This document shows, one piece after another, positions 32,365 through 41,000 of a stretch of DNA of 64,000 nucleotides. Origin of the DNA: Paenibacillus hexagrammi. Lineage in GTDB: Bacteria > Bacillota > Bacilli > Paenibacillales > NBRC-103111. The notes under the pieces were generated by a model that saw only the letters and a program-made list of their open reading frames with translations, ran no database searches and was not told the origin of the DNA. Position numbers and translations under genes: made by a program. Location of the stretch: the NCBI RefSeq assembly GCF_021513275.1, contig NZ_CP090978.1, positions 2,356,001-2,420,000 on the forward strand, given 5' to 3'. Every line of letters starts with the position of its first letter. Position 1 is the first letter of the stretch.

Positions 32365-32417
32365 TTACCGCTGTAGTCTAGAATGTTCCTGTTCTAAGCT
32401 GCGGCGGTTTCTTTTTA
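32365..32417 (+). terminator. Rho-independent terminator after the pentapeptide-repeat gene
   Basis: ACCGC...GTAG...CTAGAA and TTCTAAGCTGCGGCGGT form a stem followed by TTTCTTTTT. Confidence 0.65.
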
Positions 32418-32508
32418 TGATTTATGGACAAAATCGCCCTCGATGCCCACTCCCATGCGAAAATTACGCATACAATAACGAAGTTCCACAATTAGGGAGG
32501 GTCACTCG

Positions 32509-32919
32509 ATGAGCGATAACAATATCCAGGGCTGTCCAGCGCCGCAAAACATAACCTTAGTTCAACGATTGCAGCCACTTTTGGGAAGAACAGTGACAGT
32601 GTTTACACCGGGGTTTCCGCAATTGACCAAAACAACAGGAAAACTGTCTAACGTTACGGCTACAACCTTTACGGTAGGCACCAACCAGATCTTTTTTCAA
32701 ACTTCCTTTTTTATTGTGCTGAGACATCCGGTGAAGCATGTTAAACCATTTGATTTGACAGCTACTGCTGAAGAAATTGGATCTTTAACCGGCAAATTAA
32801 TCCGTGTCGGCAAGGATTTCGTAGAATTCGTTCAAGTGCCTGGGAAAAAGGATGTGCCCACTCTATTTCCTTTAAATTTCTTCACTGAGGTCCGTTGCGA
32901 ACGGGAGCACGATGAATAA
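32509..32919 (+). CDS. Hypothetical protein with a duplicated beta-rich unit
   Basis: A 136-residue protein of unknown function. Two halves look related: LLGRTVTVFTPGFPQLTKTT with TFTVGTNQIFF, and LTGKLIRVGKDFVEFVQVPG with LFPLNFF. This suggests two short SH3- or DUF2642-like beta barrels, as in some spore-coat-associated proteins of Bacillus and Paenibacillus. Start ATG 32509 follows AGGGAGG. It is a single gene between the pentapeptide-repeat and RMD1-family genes. The spore link is a guess. Confidence 0.6.
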   Translation: MSDNNIQGCPAPQNITLVQRLQPLLGRTVTVFTPGFPQLTKTTGKLSNVTATTFTVGTNQIFFQTSFFIVLRHPVKHVKPFDLTATAEEIGSLTGKLIRVGKDFVEFVQVPGKKDVPTLFPLNFFTEVRCEREHDE

Positions 32920-33019
32920 CGACATCAACCAGTCAATTTCACAACTGACTTTGGATGAAACCGGCAAGATTGGTGAAAAATAGTGGCATCACTTTTTGAC
33001 AACCAGAAGGGTTGAACCT

Positions 33020-33865
33020 ATGAACGAGATCAAGTTTAAGGCAATTGCGATGACCAATGAAATTGATTTGAACCAAATTGCTATTCATTGCGGAATTCCC
33101 AAGAAATATACCTGGGAACAGCCGCTTATCATTCGCCAGTCGGTTTTAAAGACCATCTATAATAAAGAGATCCAAGAGTTTCAGCAGGTCATGGTTTTTT
33201 CATTTGGCAGCATTGTGTTCGTCAATCATGCCAACGAGGATGAAATGCGAGTTTTTCTTTCCTTTATCCAAAGCTTCGAACCTGCTATCCAGCTGAGAAC
33301 CAGCTATTCCTATACGGATGACTACAGTCTTCATATCGATGAATCACAGCAAATGGAACTGACGGATGAATATGTGGTGGTCCGGGAATACGAGTTTTTC
33401 CTGCCCGAATTGATCTCTACGGTGTTGGCAAAATCGGTAGCCCTTGAACGGATTGAAGAGCAGCTCGGCAAAATTCAGGATAATCTGGAGCATATGATTG
33501 ACAGGCTGGAGCGAGGGAAGCTGCGTATCGGCAATAAGGAATTGGCCCAAACAACGGCAAGGGTCATTCGTCACGAGTACAACACACTCGCGTATATTAT
33601 GATTTTGGATAAGCCCGAATTGACGTGGACTCACAGCTCCGCCAACGAATTTTATGATGCGATGATGAACTTTTTTGAACTCAACGACCGGTATAAAATC
33701 ATAAAGAGTAAGACGGACACGCTTTATCATATCTTAGAGGGATTTTCGAATATTAGCCATTCCATCCGGGGGCTGTTTGTCGAATGGATTGTCGTGATTC
33801 TGATTGTGATTGAAGTATTGATTACGATTCTGCAAATTGTCGGTTGGATTCCGACTCATGGGTAA
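33020..33865 (+). CDS. RMD1/DUF155-family membrane-anchored protein
   Basis: The start ATG 33020 lies eight bases after GAAGGG; the upstream ATG at 32996 has no site. The 281-residue chain matches the RMD1 (DUF155) pattern: VMVFSFGSIVFVNHANEDEM in the middle, ELISTVLAKSVALERIEEQL beginning a long coiled-coil, and one C-terminal membrane helix (IVVILIVIEVLITILQIVGW). Yeast relatives act in meiosis and mitochondria; the bacterial role is unknown. Its last 10 bases overlap the end of the convergent next gene. Confidence 0.8.
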   Translation: MNEIKFKAIAMTNEIDLNQIAIHCGIPKKYTWEQPLIIRQSVLKTIYNKEIQEFQQVMVFSFGSIVFVNHANEDEMRVFLSFIQSFEPAIQLRTSYSYTDDYSLHIDESQQMELTDEYVVVREYEFFLPELISTVLAKSVALERIEEQLGKIQDNLEHMIDRLERGKLRIGNKELAQTTARVIRHEYNTLAYIMILDKPELTWTHSSANEFYDAMMNFFELNDRYKIIKSKTDTLYHILEGFSNISHSIRGLFVEWIVVILIVIEVLITILQIVGWIPTHG

Positions 33866-34326
33866 ACGATCATATGAAAAGACACCCTTGCGGGTGTCCC
33901 TGATCCTAGGCTGTCGAGTAAATCTCGACGTCTATTTTTTTCTCTGATCCAAGATTCCGCTTCATCTATGTGACTAAAAGATCTCACTTCTATAGATGTC
34001 GTAGTGCGTACCGGTGCTTGCTCATAGATCTTGTCCACGGTATATTTCCCAATTAGTGTCTCTGGAGTTACTATGGCCAGGAAACGAACACCACTCGTGA
34101 AAGCGGTATTACTGAATTCGTCCAGGATCCATTCCTGATTAACCGGAGTAACGAACTTTATTAGGGAGTCATCGATAATTAGTTTTGCTGCGTGATGCTG
34201 TTTAAGTAATTGAAGAGATTTATTCGTACTGGCTTGAAAGACTTCTTTGGATACAAAGTTATTTCTCTTAAGAACGACATAGTTGTATGGATCATTGTGA
34301 AATATCGTATAGTGTTCTTCACTCAT
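33856..34326 (-). CDS. STAS/SpoIIAA-like protein
   Basis: ATG 34326 is favoured over 34335 because AAGGTG is six bases upstream. The 156-residue protein has alternating strands and helices: YNYVVLKRNNFVSKEVF, LLKQHHAAKLIIDDSLIKF, VRFLAIVTPETLIGKYTVDK, VRSFSHIDEAESWIREK. This is the layout of a stand-alone SpoIIAA/STAS-like domain that binds partner proteins or lipids. No partner is encoded nearby. A hairpin GACACCCTTGCGGGTGTC near its 3' end (33883-33900) may terminate both convergent genes inside coding sequence. Confidence 0.6.
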   Translation of the reverse strand: MSEEHYTIFHNDPYNYVVLKRNNFVSKEVFQASTNKSLQLLKQHHAAKLIIDDSLIKFVTPVNQEWILDEFSNTAFTSGVRFLAIVTPETLIGKYTVDKIYEQAPVRTTTSIEVRSFSHIDEAESWIREKNRRRDLLDSLGSGTPARVSFHMIVYP

Positions 34327-34520
34327 TATGTTCACCTTTATGATGTAATTTGATCTTCAACGCTTATTGAAGTTAGCCTCAAGTATTATACTCCCCAAAT
34401 CTAAAGTACGCGAATCATTTTTTTTGCAGGTATTTGGCATGAATAGGTTGAAAGCTTTCCTGTCAGTCAGGTTATCAGACCCGGCATCACGATTCAACGA
34501 ATGATTGGGGAGAGAGTACT

Positions 34521-35867
34521 TTGATTTTTACACTTCGAAAACGATTATATATCAGCTTTCTCATCATTATTATGATGTTTATTGCAACCTCCGCGGTAAC
34601 GACCTTGTTGTCACAGCGCATCGTTCGATTGTCAAACGATATTTTGATATCCAGCAGCCGTATGGAGGTAATTCAGCGGTTGAATTTGTTCGCGCGCACA
34701 GCAAACGATAACGGAGCCCATTACTTGCTTGCCCCGTTATATGTCGAAGATACGTTCAAGTCGGACTTCGATGCTGCCGCGCAGTTCGTTGATGAGGAAA
34801 TTTTACGGCTGTCCGCATTGACTACGGATCCGGTAAGTTTGGGGCAGTTGGATGAATTTAAGGTCAAATGGAGCGCTTATGTGCAATCCAGCCAAAAGAT
34901 CATTGCTTTAAAGAAAACAGGACTTGTGACGGTTGCACAGGAAAGTTTTACAAAGGACAGCTTCGATCCGATTGCTTTTTCCCTGCATGGTTTTTATGAG
35001 AATGAGCAGTCCCGTATTGAAGCTTACCAGAACGAGATCGAACGGAGCAGCCATCTGATCGGAACGGTTAATCTGTTCATGGCGGCGACTGCTGTCGTGG
35101 CCTCCCTAATGATTGCGCTTATCCTGTCCAATTATTTGATCCGTCGCATCGATCAGCTGCGAACCTCTACACAGACTGTAGCGAGAGGCGACTGGCAGGT
35201 GGATGCGCTGCATTTTAAAGGTAAGGATGAGCTCTCAGATTTGGCCGACGCGTTTAATACGATGACCCACTCGCTTCGAAATTTGATGAATTCCAATCAG
35301 ACGCTTCAGCAGTTGTCTATGCGAGACGGTCTAACGGGAATTGCCAACCGCAGAAGCTATGACGAAGCGCTGGAGCGCGAGTGGAGCCGGCTTACGCTTA
35401 CGGATAAGCCGCTGTCGCTCATCTTGATGGATATCGACTACTTCAAAAAATACAATGATCTATATGGACATCAAACAGGGGACAAGTGTTTAATCCAAGT
35501 TGCGGCCGTTCTTAGTAAGCAGGTCATGGGTCCGTATGAGGTAGTAGCCAGGTACGGCGGAGAGGAGTTTGCCGTTATTTTACCAGAGCAAACGGAAGAG
35601 CAAGCCGTGCAGGTAGCGAAGAGAATTCAGCAGGCGCTGATGGATACGCGCATTCCCCATAAAAATTCGGAAATCAGTGAATTCGTGACTTTAAGTATCG
35701 GGATTTCTACGATGAAGCCTGCTCCTCAAATCCTTCCGGCGACGTTGCTGGCACAGGCAGATAAAGCGTTGTACCAAGCGAAAGAAACGGGTAGAAACCA
35801 GTACTATCTGTATCAATCAGATCCGGTAGATATTCCGTGTCCGCGAGAGATAGAAGGTGAACAATAA
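34521..35867 (+). CDS. Membrane diguanylate cyclase (HAMP-GGDEF)
   Basis: The start is TTG 34521 after GGGGAGAGAG; 448 residues. It makes the second messenger cyclic di-GMP. The chain has a helix at residues 8-30, a helical extracellular sensor (about 31-180), a second helix near 185-205, HAMP (205-260) and a GGDEF domain (285-430) with catalytic motif RYGGEEFAVI. The metal-binding Asp is in LMDIDYFKKYNDLYGHQTGD. No EAL or HD-GYP domain is attached. A sugar-binding lipoprotein gene starts one base after its stop, which suggests the binding protein may signal through this sensor. Confidence 0.93.
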   Translation: MIFTLRKRLYISFLIIIMMFIATSAVTTLLSQRIVRLSNDILISSSRMEVIQRLNLFARTANDNGAHYLLAPLYVEDTFKSDFDAAAQFVDEEILRLSALTTDPVSLGQLDEFKVKWSAYVQSSQKIIALKKTGLVTVAQESFTKDSFDPIAFSLHGFYENEQSRIEAYQNEIERSSHLIGTVNLFMAATAVVASLMIALILSNYLIRRIDQLRTSTQTVARGDWQVDALHFKGKDELSDLADAFNTMTHSLRNLMNSNQTLQQLSMRDGLTGIANRRSYDEALEREWSRLTLTDKPLSLILMDIDYFKKYNDLYGHQTGDKCLIQVAAVLSKQVMGPYEVVARYGGEEFAVILPEQTEEQAVQVAKRIQQALMDTRIPHKNSEISEFVTLSIGISTMKPAPQILPATLLAQADKALYQAKETGRNQYYLYQSDPVDIPCPREIEGEQ

Positions 35868-35868
35868 C

Positions 35869-37119
35869 ATGAAGAAGCTTATTGGTGCTTTGCTTATATC
35901 GATGCTGCTGCTGTTATCAGCATGTACAAACGGAGGCTCCGAAATCTCCAAAGTCAAGCTTACGATGTGGACGACTACTTCGAAGGAGGAAACCGCATTT
36001 TTCCAAGAACAAATCCATGCATTTCAAGTCGAGCATCCGGAAATTCAAGTCACCTTGTCGCAGCGTCCTTTTCCGTTCGCAACGCATGAGTTCAAGACAT
36101 CGATTCTCGGCGACCAGGGAATTGACGTCTTTCGCGCGGATAATTCCTGGATTCCGGAGTACGCAGCTCTGGGCATCTTGTACCAGCTGGATTCGATTGC
36201 TTCTCAGGAGGAGCTGTCCTGCTTTGTGCCTTCAGCCTTGAATGCTGCAAGCTATCAAGGGCACGTACTCGGCTTTCCTTCTGTGACGGAAGTGCCGGCC
36301 TTACTTTATAATAAAGAGCTGTTAAAACAAGCGGGGTTCACTCATCCGCCGGAAACGATGGACGAACTGTCCGTTATGGCGAAAGCATTAACCGTGGGCA
36401 GCCAATACGGGATTTTTGTCACCGAGGATTCATATTTTGCCCTCCCGTATTTGTGGGCATTTGGCGGGGGAATGGTCACAGACGACAGGAAGATCGAAAT
36501 CGCAACAGCACAATCTCAGCAAGCCTTCGCTTTCATGAGGCAATTGAGGCAGGACGGCGTTACGCAGCCATATCCGGATTTTGTGGATTGGTATAATAAA
36601 ATGATGAAAGATTTCCAGGACGGAAAGGTTGCCATGATGATGAACGGCCCTTGGGCGATTCATGACGTCCTGCAGGGTAAATCTTTCACAGATTCGGCGA
36701 ACCTAGGAATTGCTCCCATCCCCAAAGGCCCCTTAGGTCAAGGCTCACCGATTGGAGGGCATAGCTTCGTCATTAACAAGTACAGCAGGCATCCAAAGGA
36801 GAGCTACGAATTAATTCGATACTTAACAAGCGCGGAAACGCAAGTCAAGCAAAGCCGGATATTCAAGACGCTGCCGACACAAAAAGCAGCATACGAGGAT
36901 CCATCGTTAGCCTCCGATTTCATCTTTCAAGGCTTCAAGCAGCAGCTGGAATCGGCTAAATCGCTGCCCAAAATTCCGGAAAACTCCAAGCTGTACCGGG
37001 ACTTCACTCCTCATGTTCATGCCATGCTGCTAGGCAAAGAAACCGTTCAGGAGGGTGTGCTCAGTATTGAGCGTTCGTGGTTTGAACTGCTGAGGCTAAA
37101 AGACGACCCTGCGAAATAA
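35869..37119 (+). CDS. Extracellular solute-binding lipoprotein coupled to the diguanylate cyclase
   Basis: The start ATG 35869 follows GAAGGTG by nine bases; an in-frame GTG lies at 35857. The signal peptide ends in lipobox LLSAC. The 416-residue body is a family 1 solute-binding protein (KLTMWTTTSKEETAFFQEQI; AMMMNGPWAIHD; HSFVINKYSRHPKESYELI), normally a sugar receptor. No permease genes are next to it, and the gene is coupled to the cyclase upstream with a one-base gap. It may therefore serve as a sensor ligand-binding subunit instead of an importer component. Confidence 0.9.
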   Translation: MKKLIGALLISMLLLLSACTNGGSEISKVKLTMWTTTSKEETAFFQEQIHAFQVEHPEIQVTLSQRPFPFATHEFKTSILGDQGIDVFRADNSWIPEYAALGILYQLDSIASQEELSCFVPSALNAASYQGHVLGFPSVTEVPALLYNKELLKQAGFTHPPETMDELSVMAKALTVGSQYGIFVTEDSYFALPYLWAFGGGMVTDDRKIEIATAQSQQAFAFMRQLRQDGVTQPYPDFVDWYNKMMKDFQDGKVAMMMNGPWAIHDVLQGKSFTDSANLGIAPIPKGPLGQGSPIGGHSFVINKYSRHPKESYELIRYLTSAETQVKQSRIFKTLPTQKAAYEDPSLASDFIFQGFKQQLESAKSLPKIPENSKLYRDFTPHVHAMLLGKETVQEGVLSIERSWFELLRLKDDPAK

Positions 37120-37149
37120 TCTAAACATACCTATTCGGAAAATACTAAA

Positions 37150-37196
37150 AAAAGGGTGTCCCTCAGGCCATGAACTTGGCCAGGGACACCCTTTTC
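37150..37196. terminator. Bidirectional terminator
   Basis: AAAGGGTGTCCCT...GGCC and GGCC...AGGGACACCCTTTT form a very long stem with A and T runs on either side, between convergent genes. Confidence 0.8.
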
Positions 37197-37205
37197 CTAT
37201 TAAGC

Positions 37206-37682
37206 TTATTTGAGTTTCTGAAGAAGGCCTATCATGGCTCTTTCATTCAAGTTTAAAGCGTCCAAACGTGCTGAAATCATGGACTCCGCTCCACTTAGCA
37301 ATTCGCGAAGTTTCGCAACTTGCGCAGCAATCACTTCGGATGTGGGTTCTGCAGCTAGAAGCTGGTCCTGCGTAGTGCTGATTTTTCTTAATAGCTTGGA
37401 GACATCTGCTTCTTTTACAAGTTTACTTCCAGTCAATTTGTTAACCTGACGTACGCCCGCCATAATCTGCGAAGTGTTGCTATCGGTCAATCTCCATTTA
37501 GCCAATTCAGCTTGGAATTGACGGAATTGCGCGACATCGATGGAGCTGCTATTGAATGAATCGACGGCGGCTTGCACCTCACCGATTTTTTTCAACACGC
37601 TACTCACCGTTTTTTTATTCACTCCTGCGGGAATATCCATTTGACCTAATACTTTTTTCAGGCTGTCTGCTAATTTGCTCAT
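37206..37682 (-). CDS. Hypothetical helical protein
   Basis: A 158-residue soluble protein rich in Lys, Leu, Ser and Gln with heptad-like spacing (KKIGEVQAAVDSFNSSSIDV, QLLAAEPTSEVIAAQVAKLR). It is probably a helical bundle with no signal peptide. Start ATG 37682 follows GGAGGAATACGAT. I do not recognise a family. It is transcribed toward the binding-protein gene and away from the deoxysugar cluster. Confidence 0.6.
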   Translation of the reverse strand: MSKLADSLKKVLGQMDIPAGVNKKTVSSVLKKIGEVQAAVDSFNSSSIDVAQFRQFQAELAKWRLTDSNTSQIMAGVRQVNKLTGSKLVKEADVSKLLRKISTTQDQLLAAEPTSEVIAAQVAKLRELLSGAESMISARLDALNLNERAMIGLLQKLK

Positions 37683-37851
37683 ATCGTATTCCTCCTTTCT
37701 AGTATCTACGATATGTAGGGATCGATAGAATGGATTGGACGATTAAACAAATTCTTTTTTTGTATGCTAGATTATTGTCTCTTTCGATATCTCGCAAAGC
37801 AACATATGATATGGCAAGTCTGCGAGTTTGAAGAGAAGAGGTGAGAAGATC

Positions 37852-38952
37852 ATGCGGAACCTGCAACGGGTCGATCCTGACTTCTGGGAGGGGAAGAAGG
37901 TTTTCATCACGGGTCATACCGGATTCAAGGGCAGCTGGCTGAGTTTTTGGCTGCAATCAATGGGAGCTGAAGTGACGGGATATGCCCTGCGGCCTCCGAC
38001 AAATCCGAACCTTTACGATTTAATGCGCATGGGTGACCTGGTAACGTCTCATATCGGGGACATTCGCGATTCGGCTTCGTTAAGCATGGCTTATAGGAAA
38101 GCGGCTCCGGATATTGTCTTTCATCTGGCAGCTCAGCCTCTAGTAAGAGATTCCTACGACAACCCGGCTCAGACTTATGAAATCAATGCGATGGGAACTG
38201 TGCACTTGCTGGAGACGGTCAGGCAAGCGGCGCTCGGTGGAATCCCCCCGAAAGCCGTCGTTGTGGTGACAACCGATAAGTGCTATGAGAATCAGGAATG
38301 GAGCAGAGGGTACCGGGAAACCGACCGCTTGGGAGGGACCGATCCCTATTCTAGCAGCAAGGCATGTGCAGAGTTGATAGCAGCCTGCTATGAAAAAGCA
38401 TTTTTCGGGCCTCATTCACCGAAGCTTCTGCAAATACCCGTTGCATCGGTGAGAGCCGGCAATGCGATAGGCGGAGGAGATTGGGCGAAGGATCGATTGA
38501 TCCCGGACAGCATCCGGCAGCTGAGTCGAGGAGAATCTATCAAAATTAGATATCCGCAGGCAATTCGTCCGTGGCAGCATGTTCTGGAACCTCTCTATGG
38601 CTACTTGCTTGTTGCACAAAGATTGGTAGAAGACGGATTTTCCTATGCCCAGGCTTGGAATTTTGGTCCTGACCTGGGTCAGACCGCAACCGTGGAGCAG
38701 CTTGTCGGCAAGCTGTGCAACTTGTGGGGGAATCCTTCGGCATACACAGTCGAGCAAACCCAACAACATGTGGAATCCCGCTATTTGCAGCTAGATAGCA
38801 GCAAAGCCATGCAGCTCCTAGGCTGGAAGCCCCGCTGGGAATTGGACAAAGCCCTCGCTGAGACGGTGCACTGGTATCAGTCCTTGCAACTGCAAAAAGA
38901 TGTAAGAGAACTTTGTCGGCATCAGATTCATCATTATATGGAAGGGGAGTAG
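37852..38952 (+). CDS. rfbG: CDP-glucose 4,6-dehydratase
   Basis: Converts CDP-glucose to CDP-4-dehydro-6-deoxyglucose, a precursor for surface-glycan deoxysugars. The 366-residue protein is a short-chain dehydrogenase-type epimerase/dehydratase. It has the Rossmann motif GHTGFKGSW, the DAAQPLV-like FHLAAQPLVRDSYDNP, the catalytic YSSSK, and the family signature TTDKCYENQEW. Start ATG 37852 follows GAGGTGAGAAG. It opens a five-gene + strand cluster; the enzyme that makes its substrate (rfbF) is on the opposite strand at 43,235. Confidence 0.95.
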   Translation: MRNLQRVDPDFWEGKKVFITGHTGFKGSWLSFWLQSMGAEVTGYALRPPTNPNLYDLMRMGDLVTSHIGDIRDSASLSMAYRKAAPDIVFHLAAQPLVRDSYDNPAQTYEINAMGTVHLLETVRQAALGGIPPKAVVVVTTDKCYENQEWSRGYRETDRLGGTDPYSSSKACAELIAACYEKAFFGPHSPKLLQIPVASVRAGNAIGGGDWAKDRLIPDSIRQLSRGESIKIRYPQAIRPWQHVLEPLYGYLLVAQRLVEDGFSYAQAWNFGPDLGQTATVEQLVGKLCNLWGNPSAYTVEQTQQHVESRYLQLDSSKAMQLLGWKPRWELDKALAETVHWYQSLQLQKDVRELCRHQIHHYMEGE

Positions 38953-38956
38953 GAGC

Positions 38957-39532
38957 ATGATCATGATACCGGGAAGTCTCCCGGGCGTTTATGAAATTAC
39001 TTTATCCTCCAACCCGGACCTTCGAGGATATTTCCAACGACTCTATGATGAACAGACGTTTCAGGAGTTTGGACTCCATTGCAACTGGGTACAAGAAAAT
39101 CGTTCATTTTCCAGAAAAAAGGGAACCATTCGCGGCTTGCATATGCAGTTTGGTGTTCATGCCGAGACCAAGTTAATTCGGGTGAGCAAAGGGGCGATAT
39201 ACGATGTATTTGTCGATCTCAGAAAAGACTCGCCTACTTTTTGCATGTGGGACGCCGTGCTGTTAACCGAGGACAATCAGCGAATGGTGTATATACCGAA
39301 GGGCTTCGCGCACGGATTTTGTACACTCGTTGACGACACAGAAGTTGTCTATAAGGTAGATCACGTGTATTCGCCGGCGCATGAAGGAGGGGTTTATTGG
39401 AAGGATGAGACGCTGCGTATAAATTGGCCCATTTTAAAGCCGGTTATATCCAACAAGGATCAGCGACTTCCTTCCTTAGAAGTATTTCTTAACCAGCATG
39501 AAGATTACCAAAACAGGGGGAGATCCACATGA
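38957..39532 (+). CDS. dTDP-4-dehydrorhamnose 3,5-epimerase-like enzyme (RfbC family)
   Basis: A 191-residue RmlC-type cupin. Catalytic features are GLHMQFGVHAETKLIRVSKG (His), VFVDLRKDSPTF and IPKGFAHGFCTL. In a cluster that uses CDP-activated sugar, it probably epimerises the CDP-4-dehydro-6-deoxy sugar made by the gene upstream, not a dTDP sugar; this is inference. Start ATG 38957 is four bases after the previous stop region. The last four bases (ATGA) overlap the glycosyltransferase start. Confidence 0.88.
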   Translation: MIMIPGSLPGVYEITLSSNPDLRGYFQRLYDEQTFQEFGLHCNWVQENRSFSRKKGTIRGLHMQFGVHAETKLIRVSKGAIYDVFVDLRKDSPTFCMWDAVLLTEDNQRMVYIPKGFAHGFCTLVDDTEVVYKVDHVYSPAHEGGVYWKDETLRINWPILKPVISNKDQRLPSLEVFLNQHEDYQNRGRST

Positions 39533-40305
39533 AACCGCTCGTGAGCATTCTGATTCCCACTTACAATCGTCCTGATTATTTCAAACAAGCTCTGAAAAGC
39601 GCACTCAAACAGACATATAGCCATATTGAGATCGTCATTTGCGATAACAGCGACAATGACTTGACGCAAAAAATTGTTGAAAAATATCAATCCAAACCGA
39701 ACGGATCCACAATCAGGTATATCAAAAATAGTAAAAATATCGGCCCGATTGCTAATCAACAGCAATGTCTGGAGCTAGCTAAGGGAGAGTTCATCAACTA
39801 TTTGATGGATGACGACTTGTTTCACCCGGAAAAAATCGAGAAAATGATGGACTACATGCTCAAGTATAAAGATGTTACGCTCGTGACTTCACAGCGAAGG
39901 GTTATTGATGAAGCCGGCAATCAGCTGTACGTTCCTTCACTTTGGACATTTAAGCGATTGTACGATAAAGATACGATTGTGGACGGCAGGGTACTGAGCA
40001 AGAAGCTGCTTCGTGATAAAACGAACTATCTCGGAGAACCGACCACCGTCTTGTTCCGGAGAAAGGCGCTCAAGGAACCCTTTGGCATGCTAATGGGCAA
40101 GCAGGTCTATTTTGCCGTTGACATGGCGTCTTGGCTGAATCTGCTGTCGGAAGGGAAAGGCGTCTATATGATTCAGCCGCTTAGCTATTTACGATATCAT
40201 TCCAAGCAGTTGTCTCAACATAAGGAGGCCAAAAAAATCGCGAAGATGGACAAAGAGACTTTTGTGCGCTTTGCCAAAAAGCAAGGGTACATGAAAGAAA
40301 AATAA
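39529..40305 (+). CDS. GT2 family glycosyltransferase
   Basis: A 258-residue inverting glycosyltransferase with a GT-A fold. SILIPTYNRPDYFKQALKSA starts the nucleotide-sugar-binding domain, and the metal-binding motif is NYLMDDDLFHPEKIEKMMDY. It is closely similar in sequence to the product of the minus-strand gene at 42,196, so the pair arose by duplication. It overlaps the epimerase gene by ATGA. The donor is probably the CDP-sugar made by this cluster. Confidence 0.9.
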   Translation: MKPLVSILIPTYNRPDYFKQALKSALKQTYSHIEIVICDNSDNDLTQKIVEKYQSKPNGSTIRYIKNSKNIGPIANQQQCLELAKGEFINYLMDDDLFHPEKIEKMMDYMLKYKDVTLVTSQRRVIDEAGNQLYVPSLWTFKRLYDKDTIVDGRVLSKKLLRDKTNYLGEPTTVLFRRKALKEPFGMLMGKQVYFAVDMASWLNLLSEGKGVYMIQPLSYLRYHSKQLSQHKEAKKIAKMDKETFVRFAKKQGYMKEK

Positions 40306-40324
40306 TCATAAAGGAGAATGCCCG

Positions 40325-40936
40325 ATGAAAGAAGTTCTCCGCAGCTATAAACATGCAACCAAGGAAGAAATTGAACACTTCTGTATCCCGATCATCGTGA
40401 GCGGAGAAAGAAAAGGTCGCTTGCGTCCCATCACCCTGGAGACTATAGACAATGAATCTGAGATTCAAATGCTCACAGAATGGCGATCGGCTTCGAGTAA
40501 TTGGTTTACCACACAGTTTCCGTTCTCACAAGCCGGGACAAAGCGTTGGTTACAACGTCAAGTAATCGAGGCTGAGGATCGCATTCTATTTTTCGTAGAA
40601 GATGAAGAATATACGCCCATTGGACAAATCGGGCTTATTCATTATGATGAGCAACAAAAAGAGTGTGAATTTGATAACTTGCTGCGAGGCCGAAAAGGTC
40701 GTTATGGCAACATCATTATTCATGCGTTGATTGCCATAGGTGCTTGGAGCATCCGGGAGCTGCACATTCAGAGAGGGTATTTGAACGTCTTAGGGGATAA
40801 TGCACGCGCGATCCGCATTTATCTTGAGCTGGGAGCTCAGGAAGTGAAAAGGACCCCACTTGTGAAAAGGATAGAAGGCGAACAGCTTCGCTGGACAGCA
40901 GGGGGCCTGACGAGTCTGGTGAAAGGGAGCTCGTGA
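40325..40936 (+). CDS. GNAT family N-acetyltransferase of the sugar cluster
   Basis: A 203-residue protein. The C-terminal two thirds have a GNAT-like pattern: MLTEWRSASSNWFTTQFPFS, PIGQIGLIHYDEQQKECEFD, LLRGRKGRYGNIIIHALIAI (acetyl-CoA loop) and LNVLGDNARAIRIYLELGAQ. It lies between a glycosyltransferase and a sugar aminotransferase, so it probably acetylates the amino sugar made by the latter. Start ATG 40325 follows AAAGGAG. A 16-codon ORF (40939-40989) in the gap after it is too short to call. Confidence 0.82.
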   Translation: MKEVLRSYKHATKEEIEHFCIPIIVSGERKGRLRPITLETIDNESEIQMLTEWRSASSNWFTTQFPFSQAGTKRWLQRQVIEAEDRILFFVEDEEYTPIGQIGLIHYDEQQKECEFDNLLRGRKGRYGNIIIHALIAIGAWSIRELHIQRGYLNVLGDNARAIRIYLELGAQEVKRTPLVKRIEGEQLRWTAGGLTSLVKGSS

Positions 40937-41000
40937 CGATGGTCATTACAAGAGAAGCTTTTCTTGAAAAATTTATGAAACAGGGATAGGGGGAGTGTCG

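Noticed and set aside
40939..40989. 16-codon ORF between the acetyltransferase and aminotransferase genes
   Set aside because: Has an ATG and stop, but it is too short, shows no conserved pattern and may be a leader or chance.
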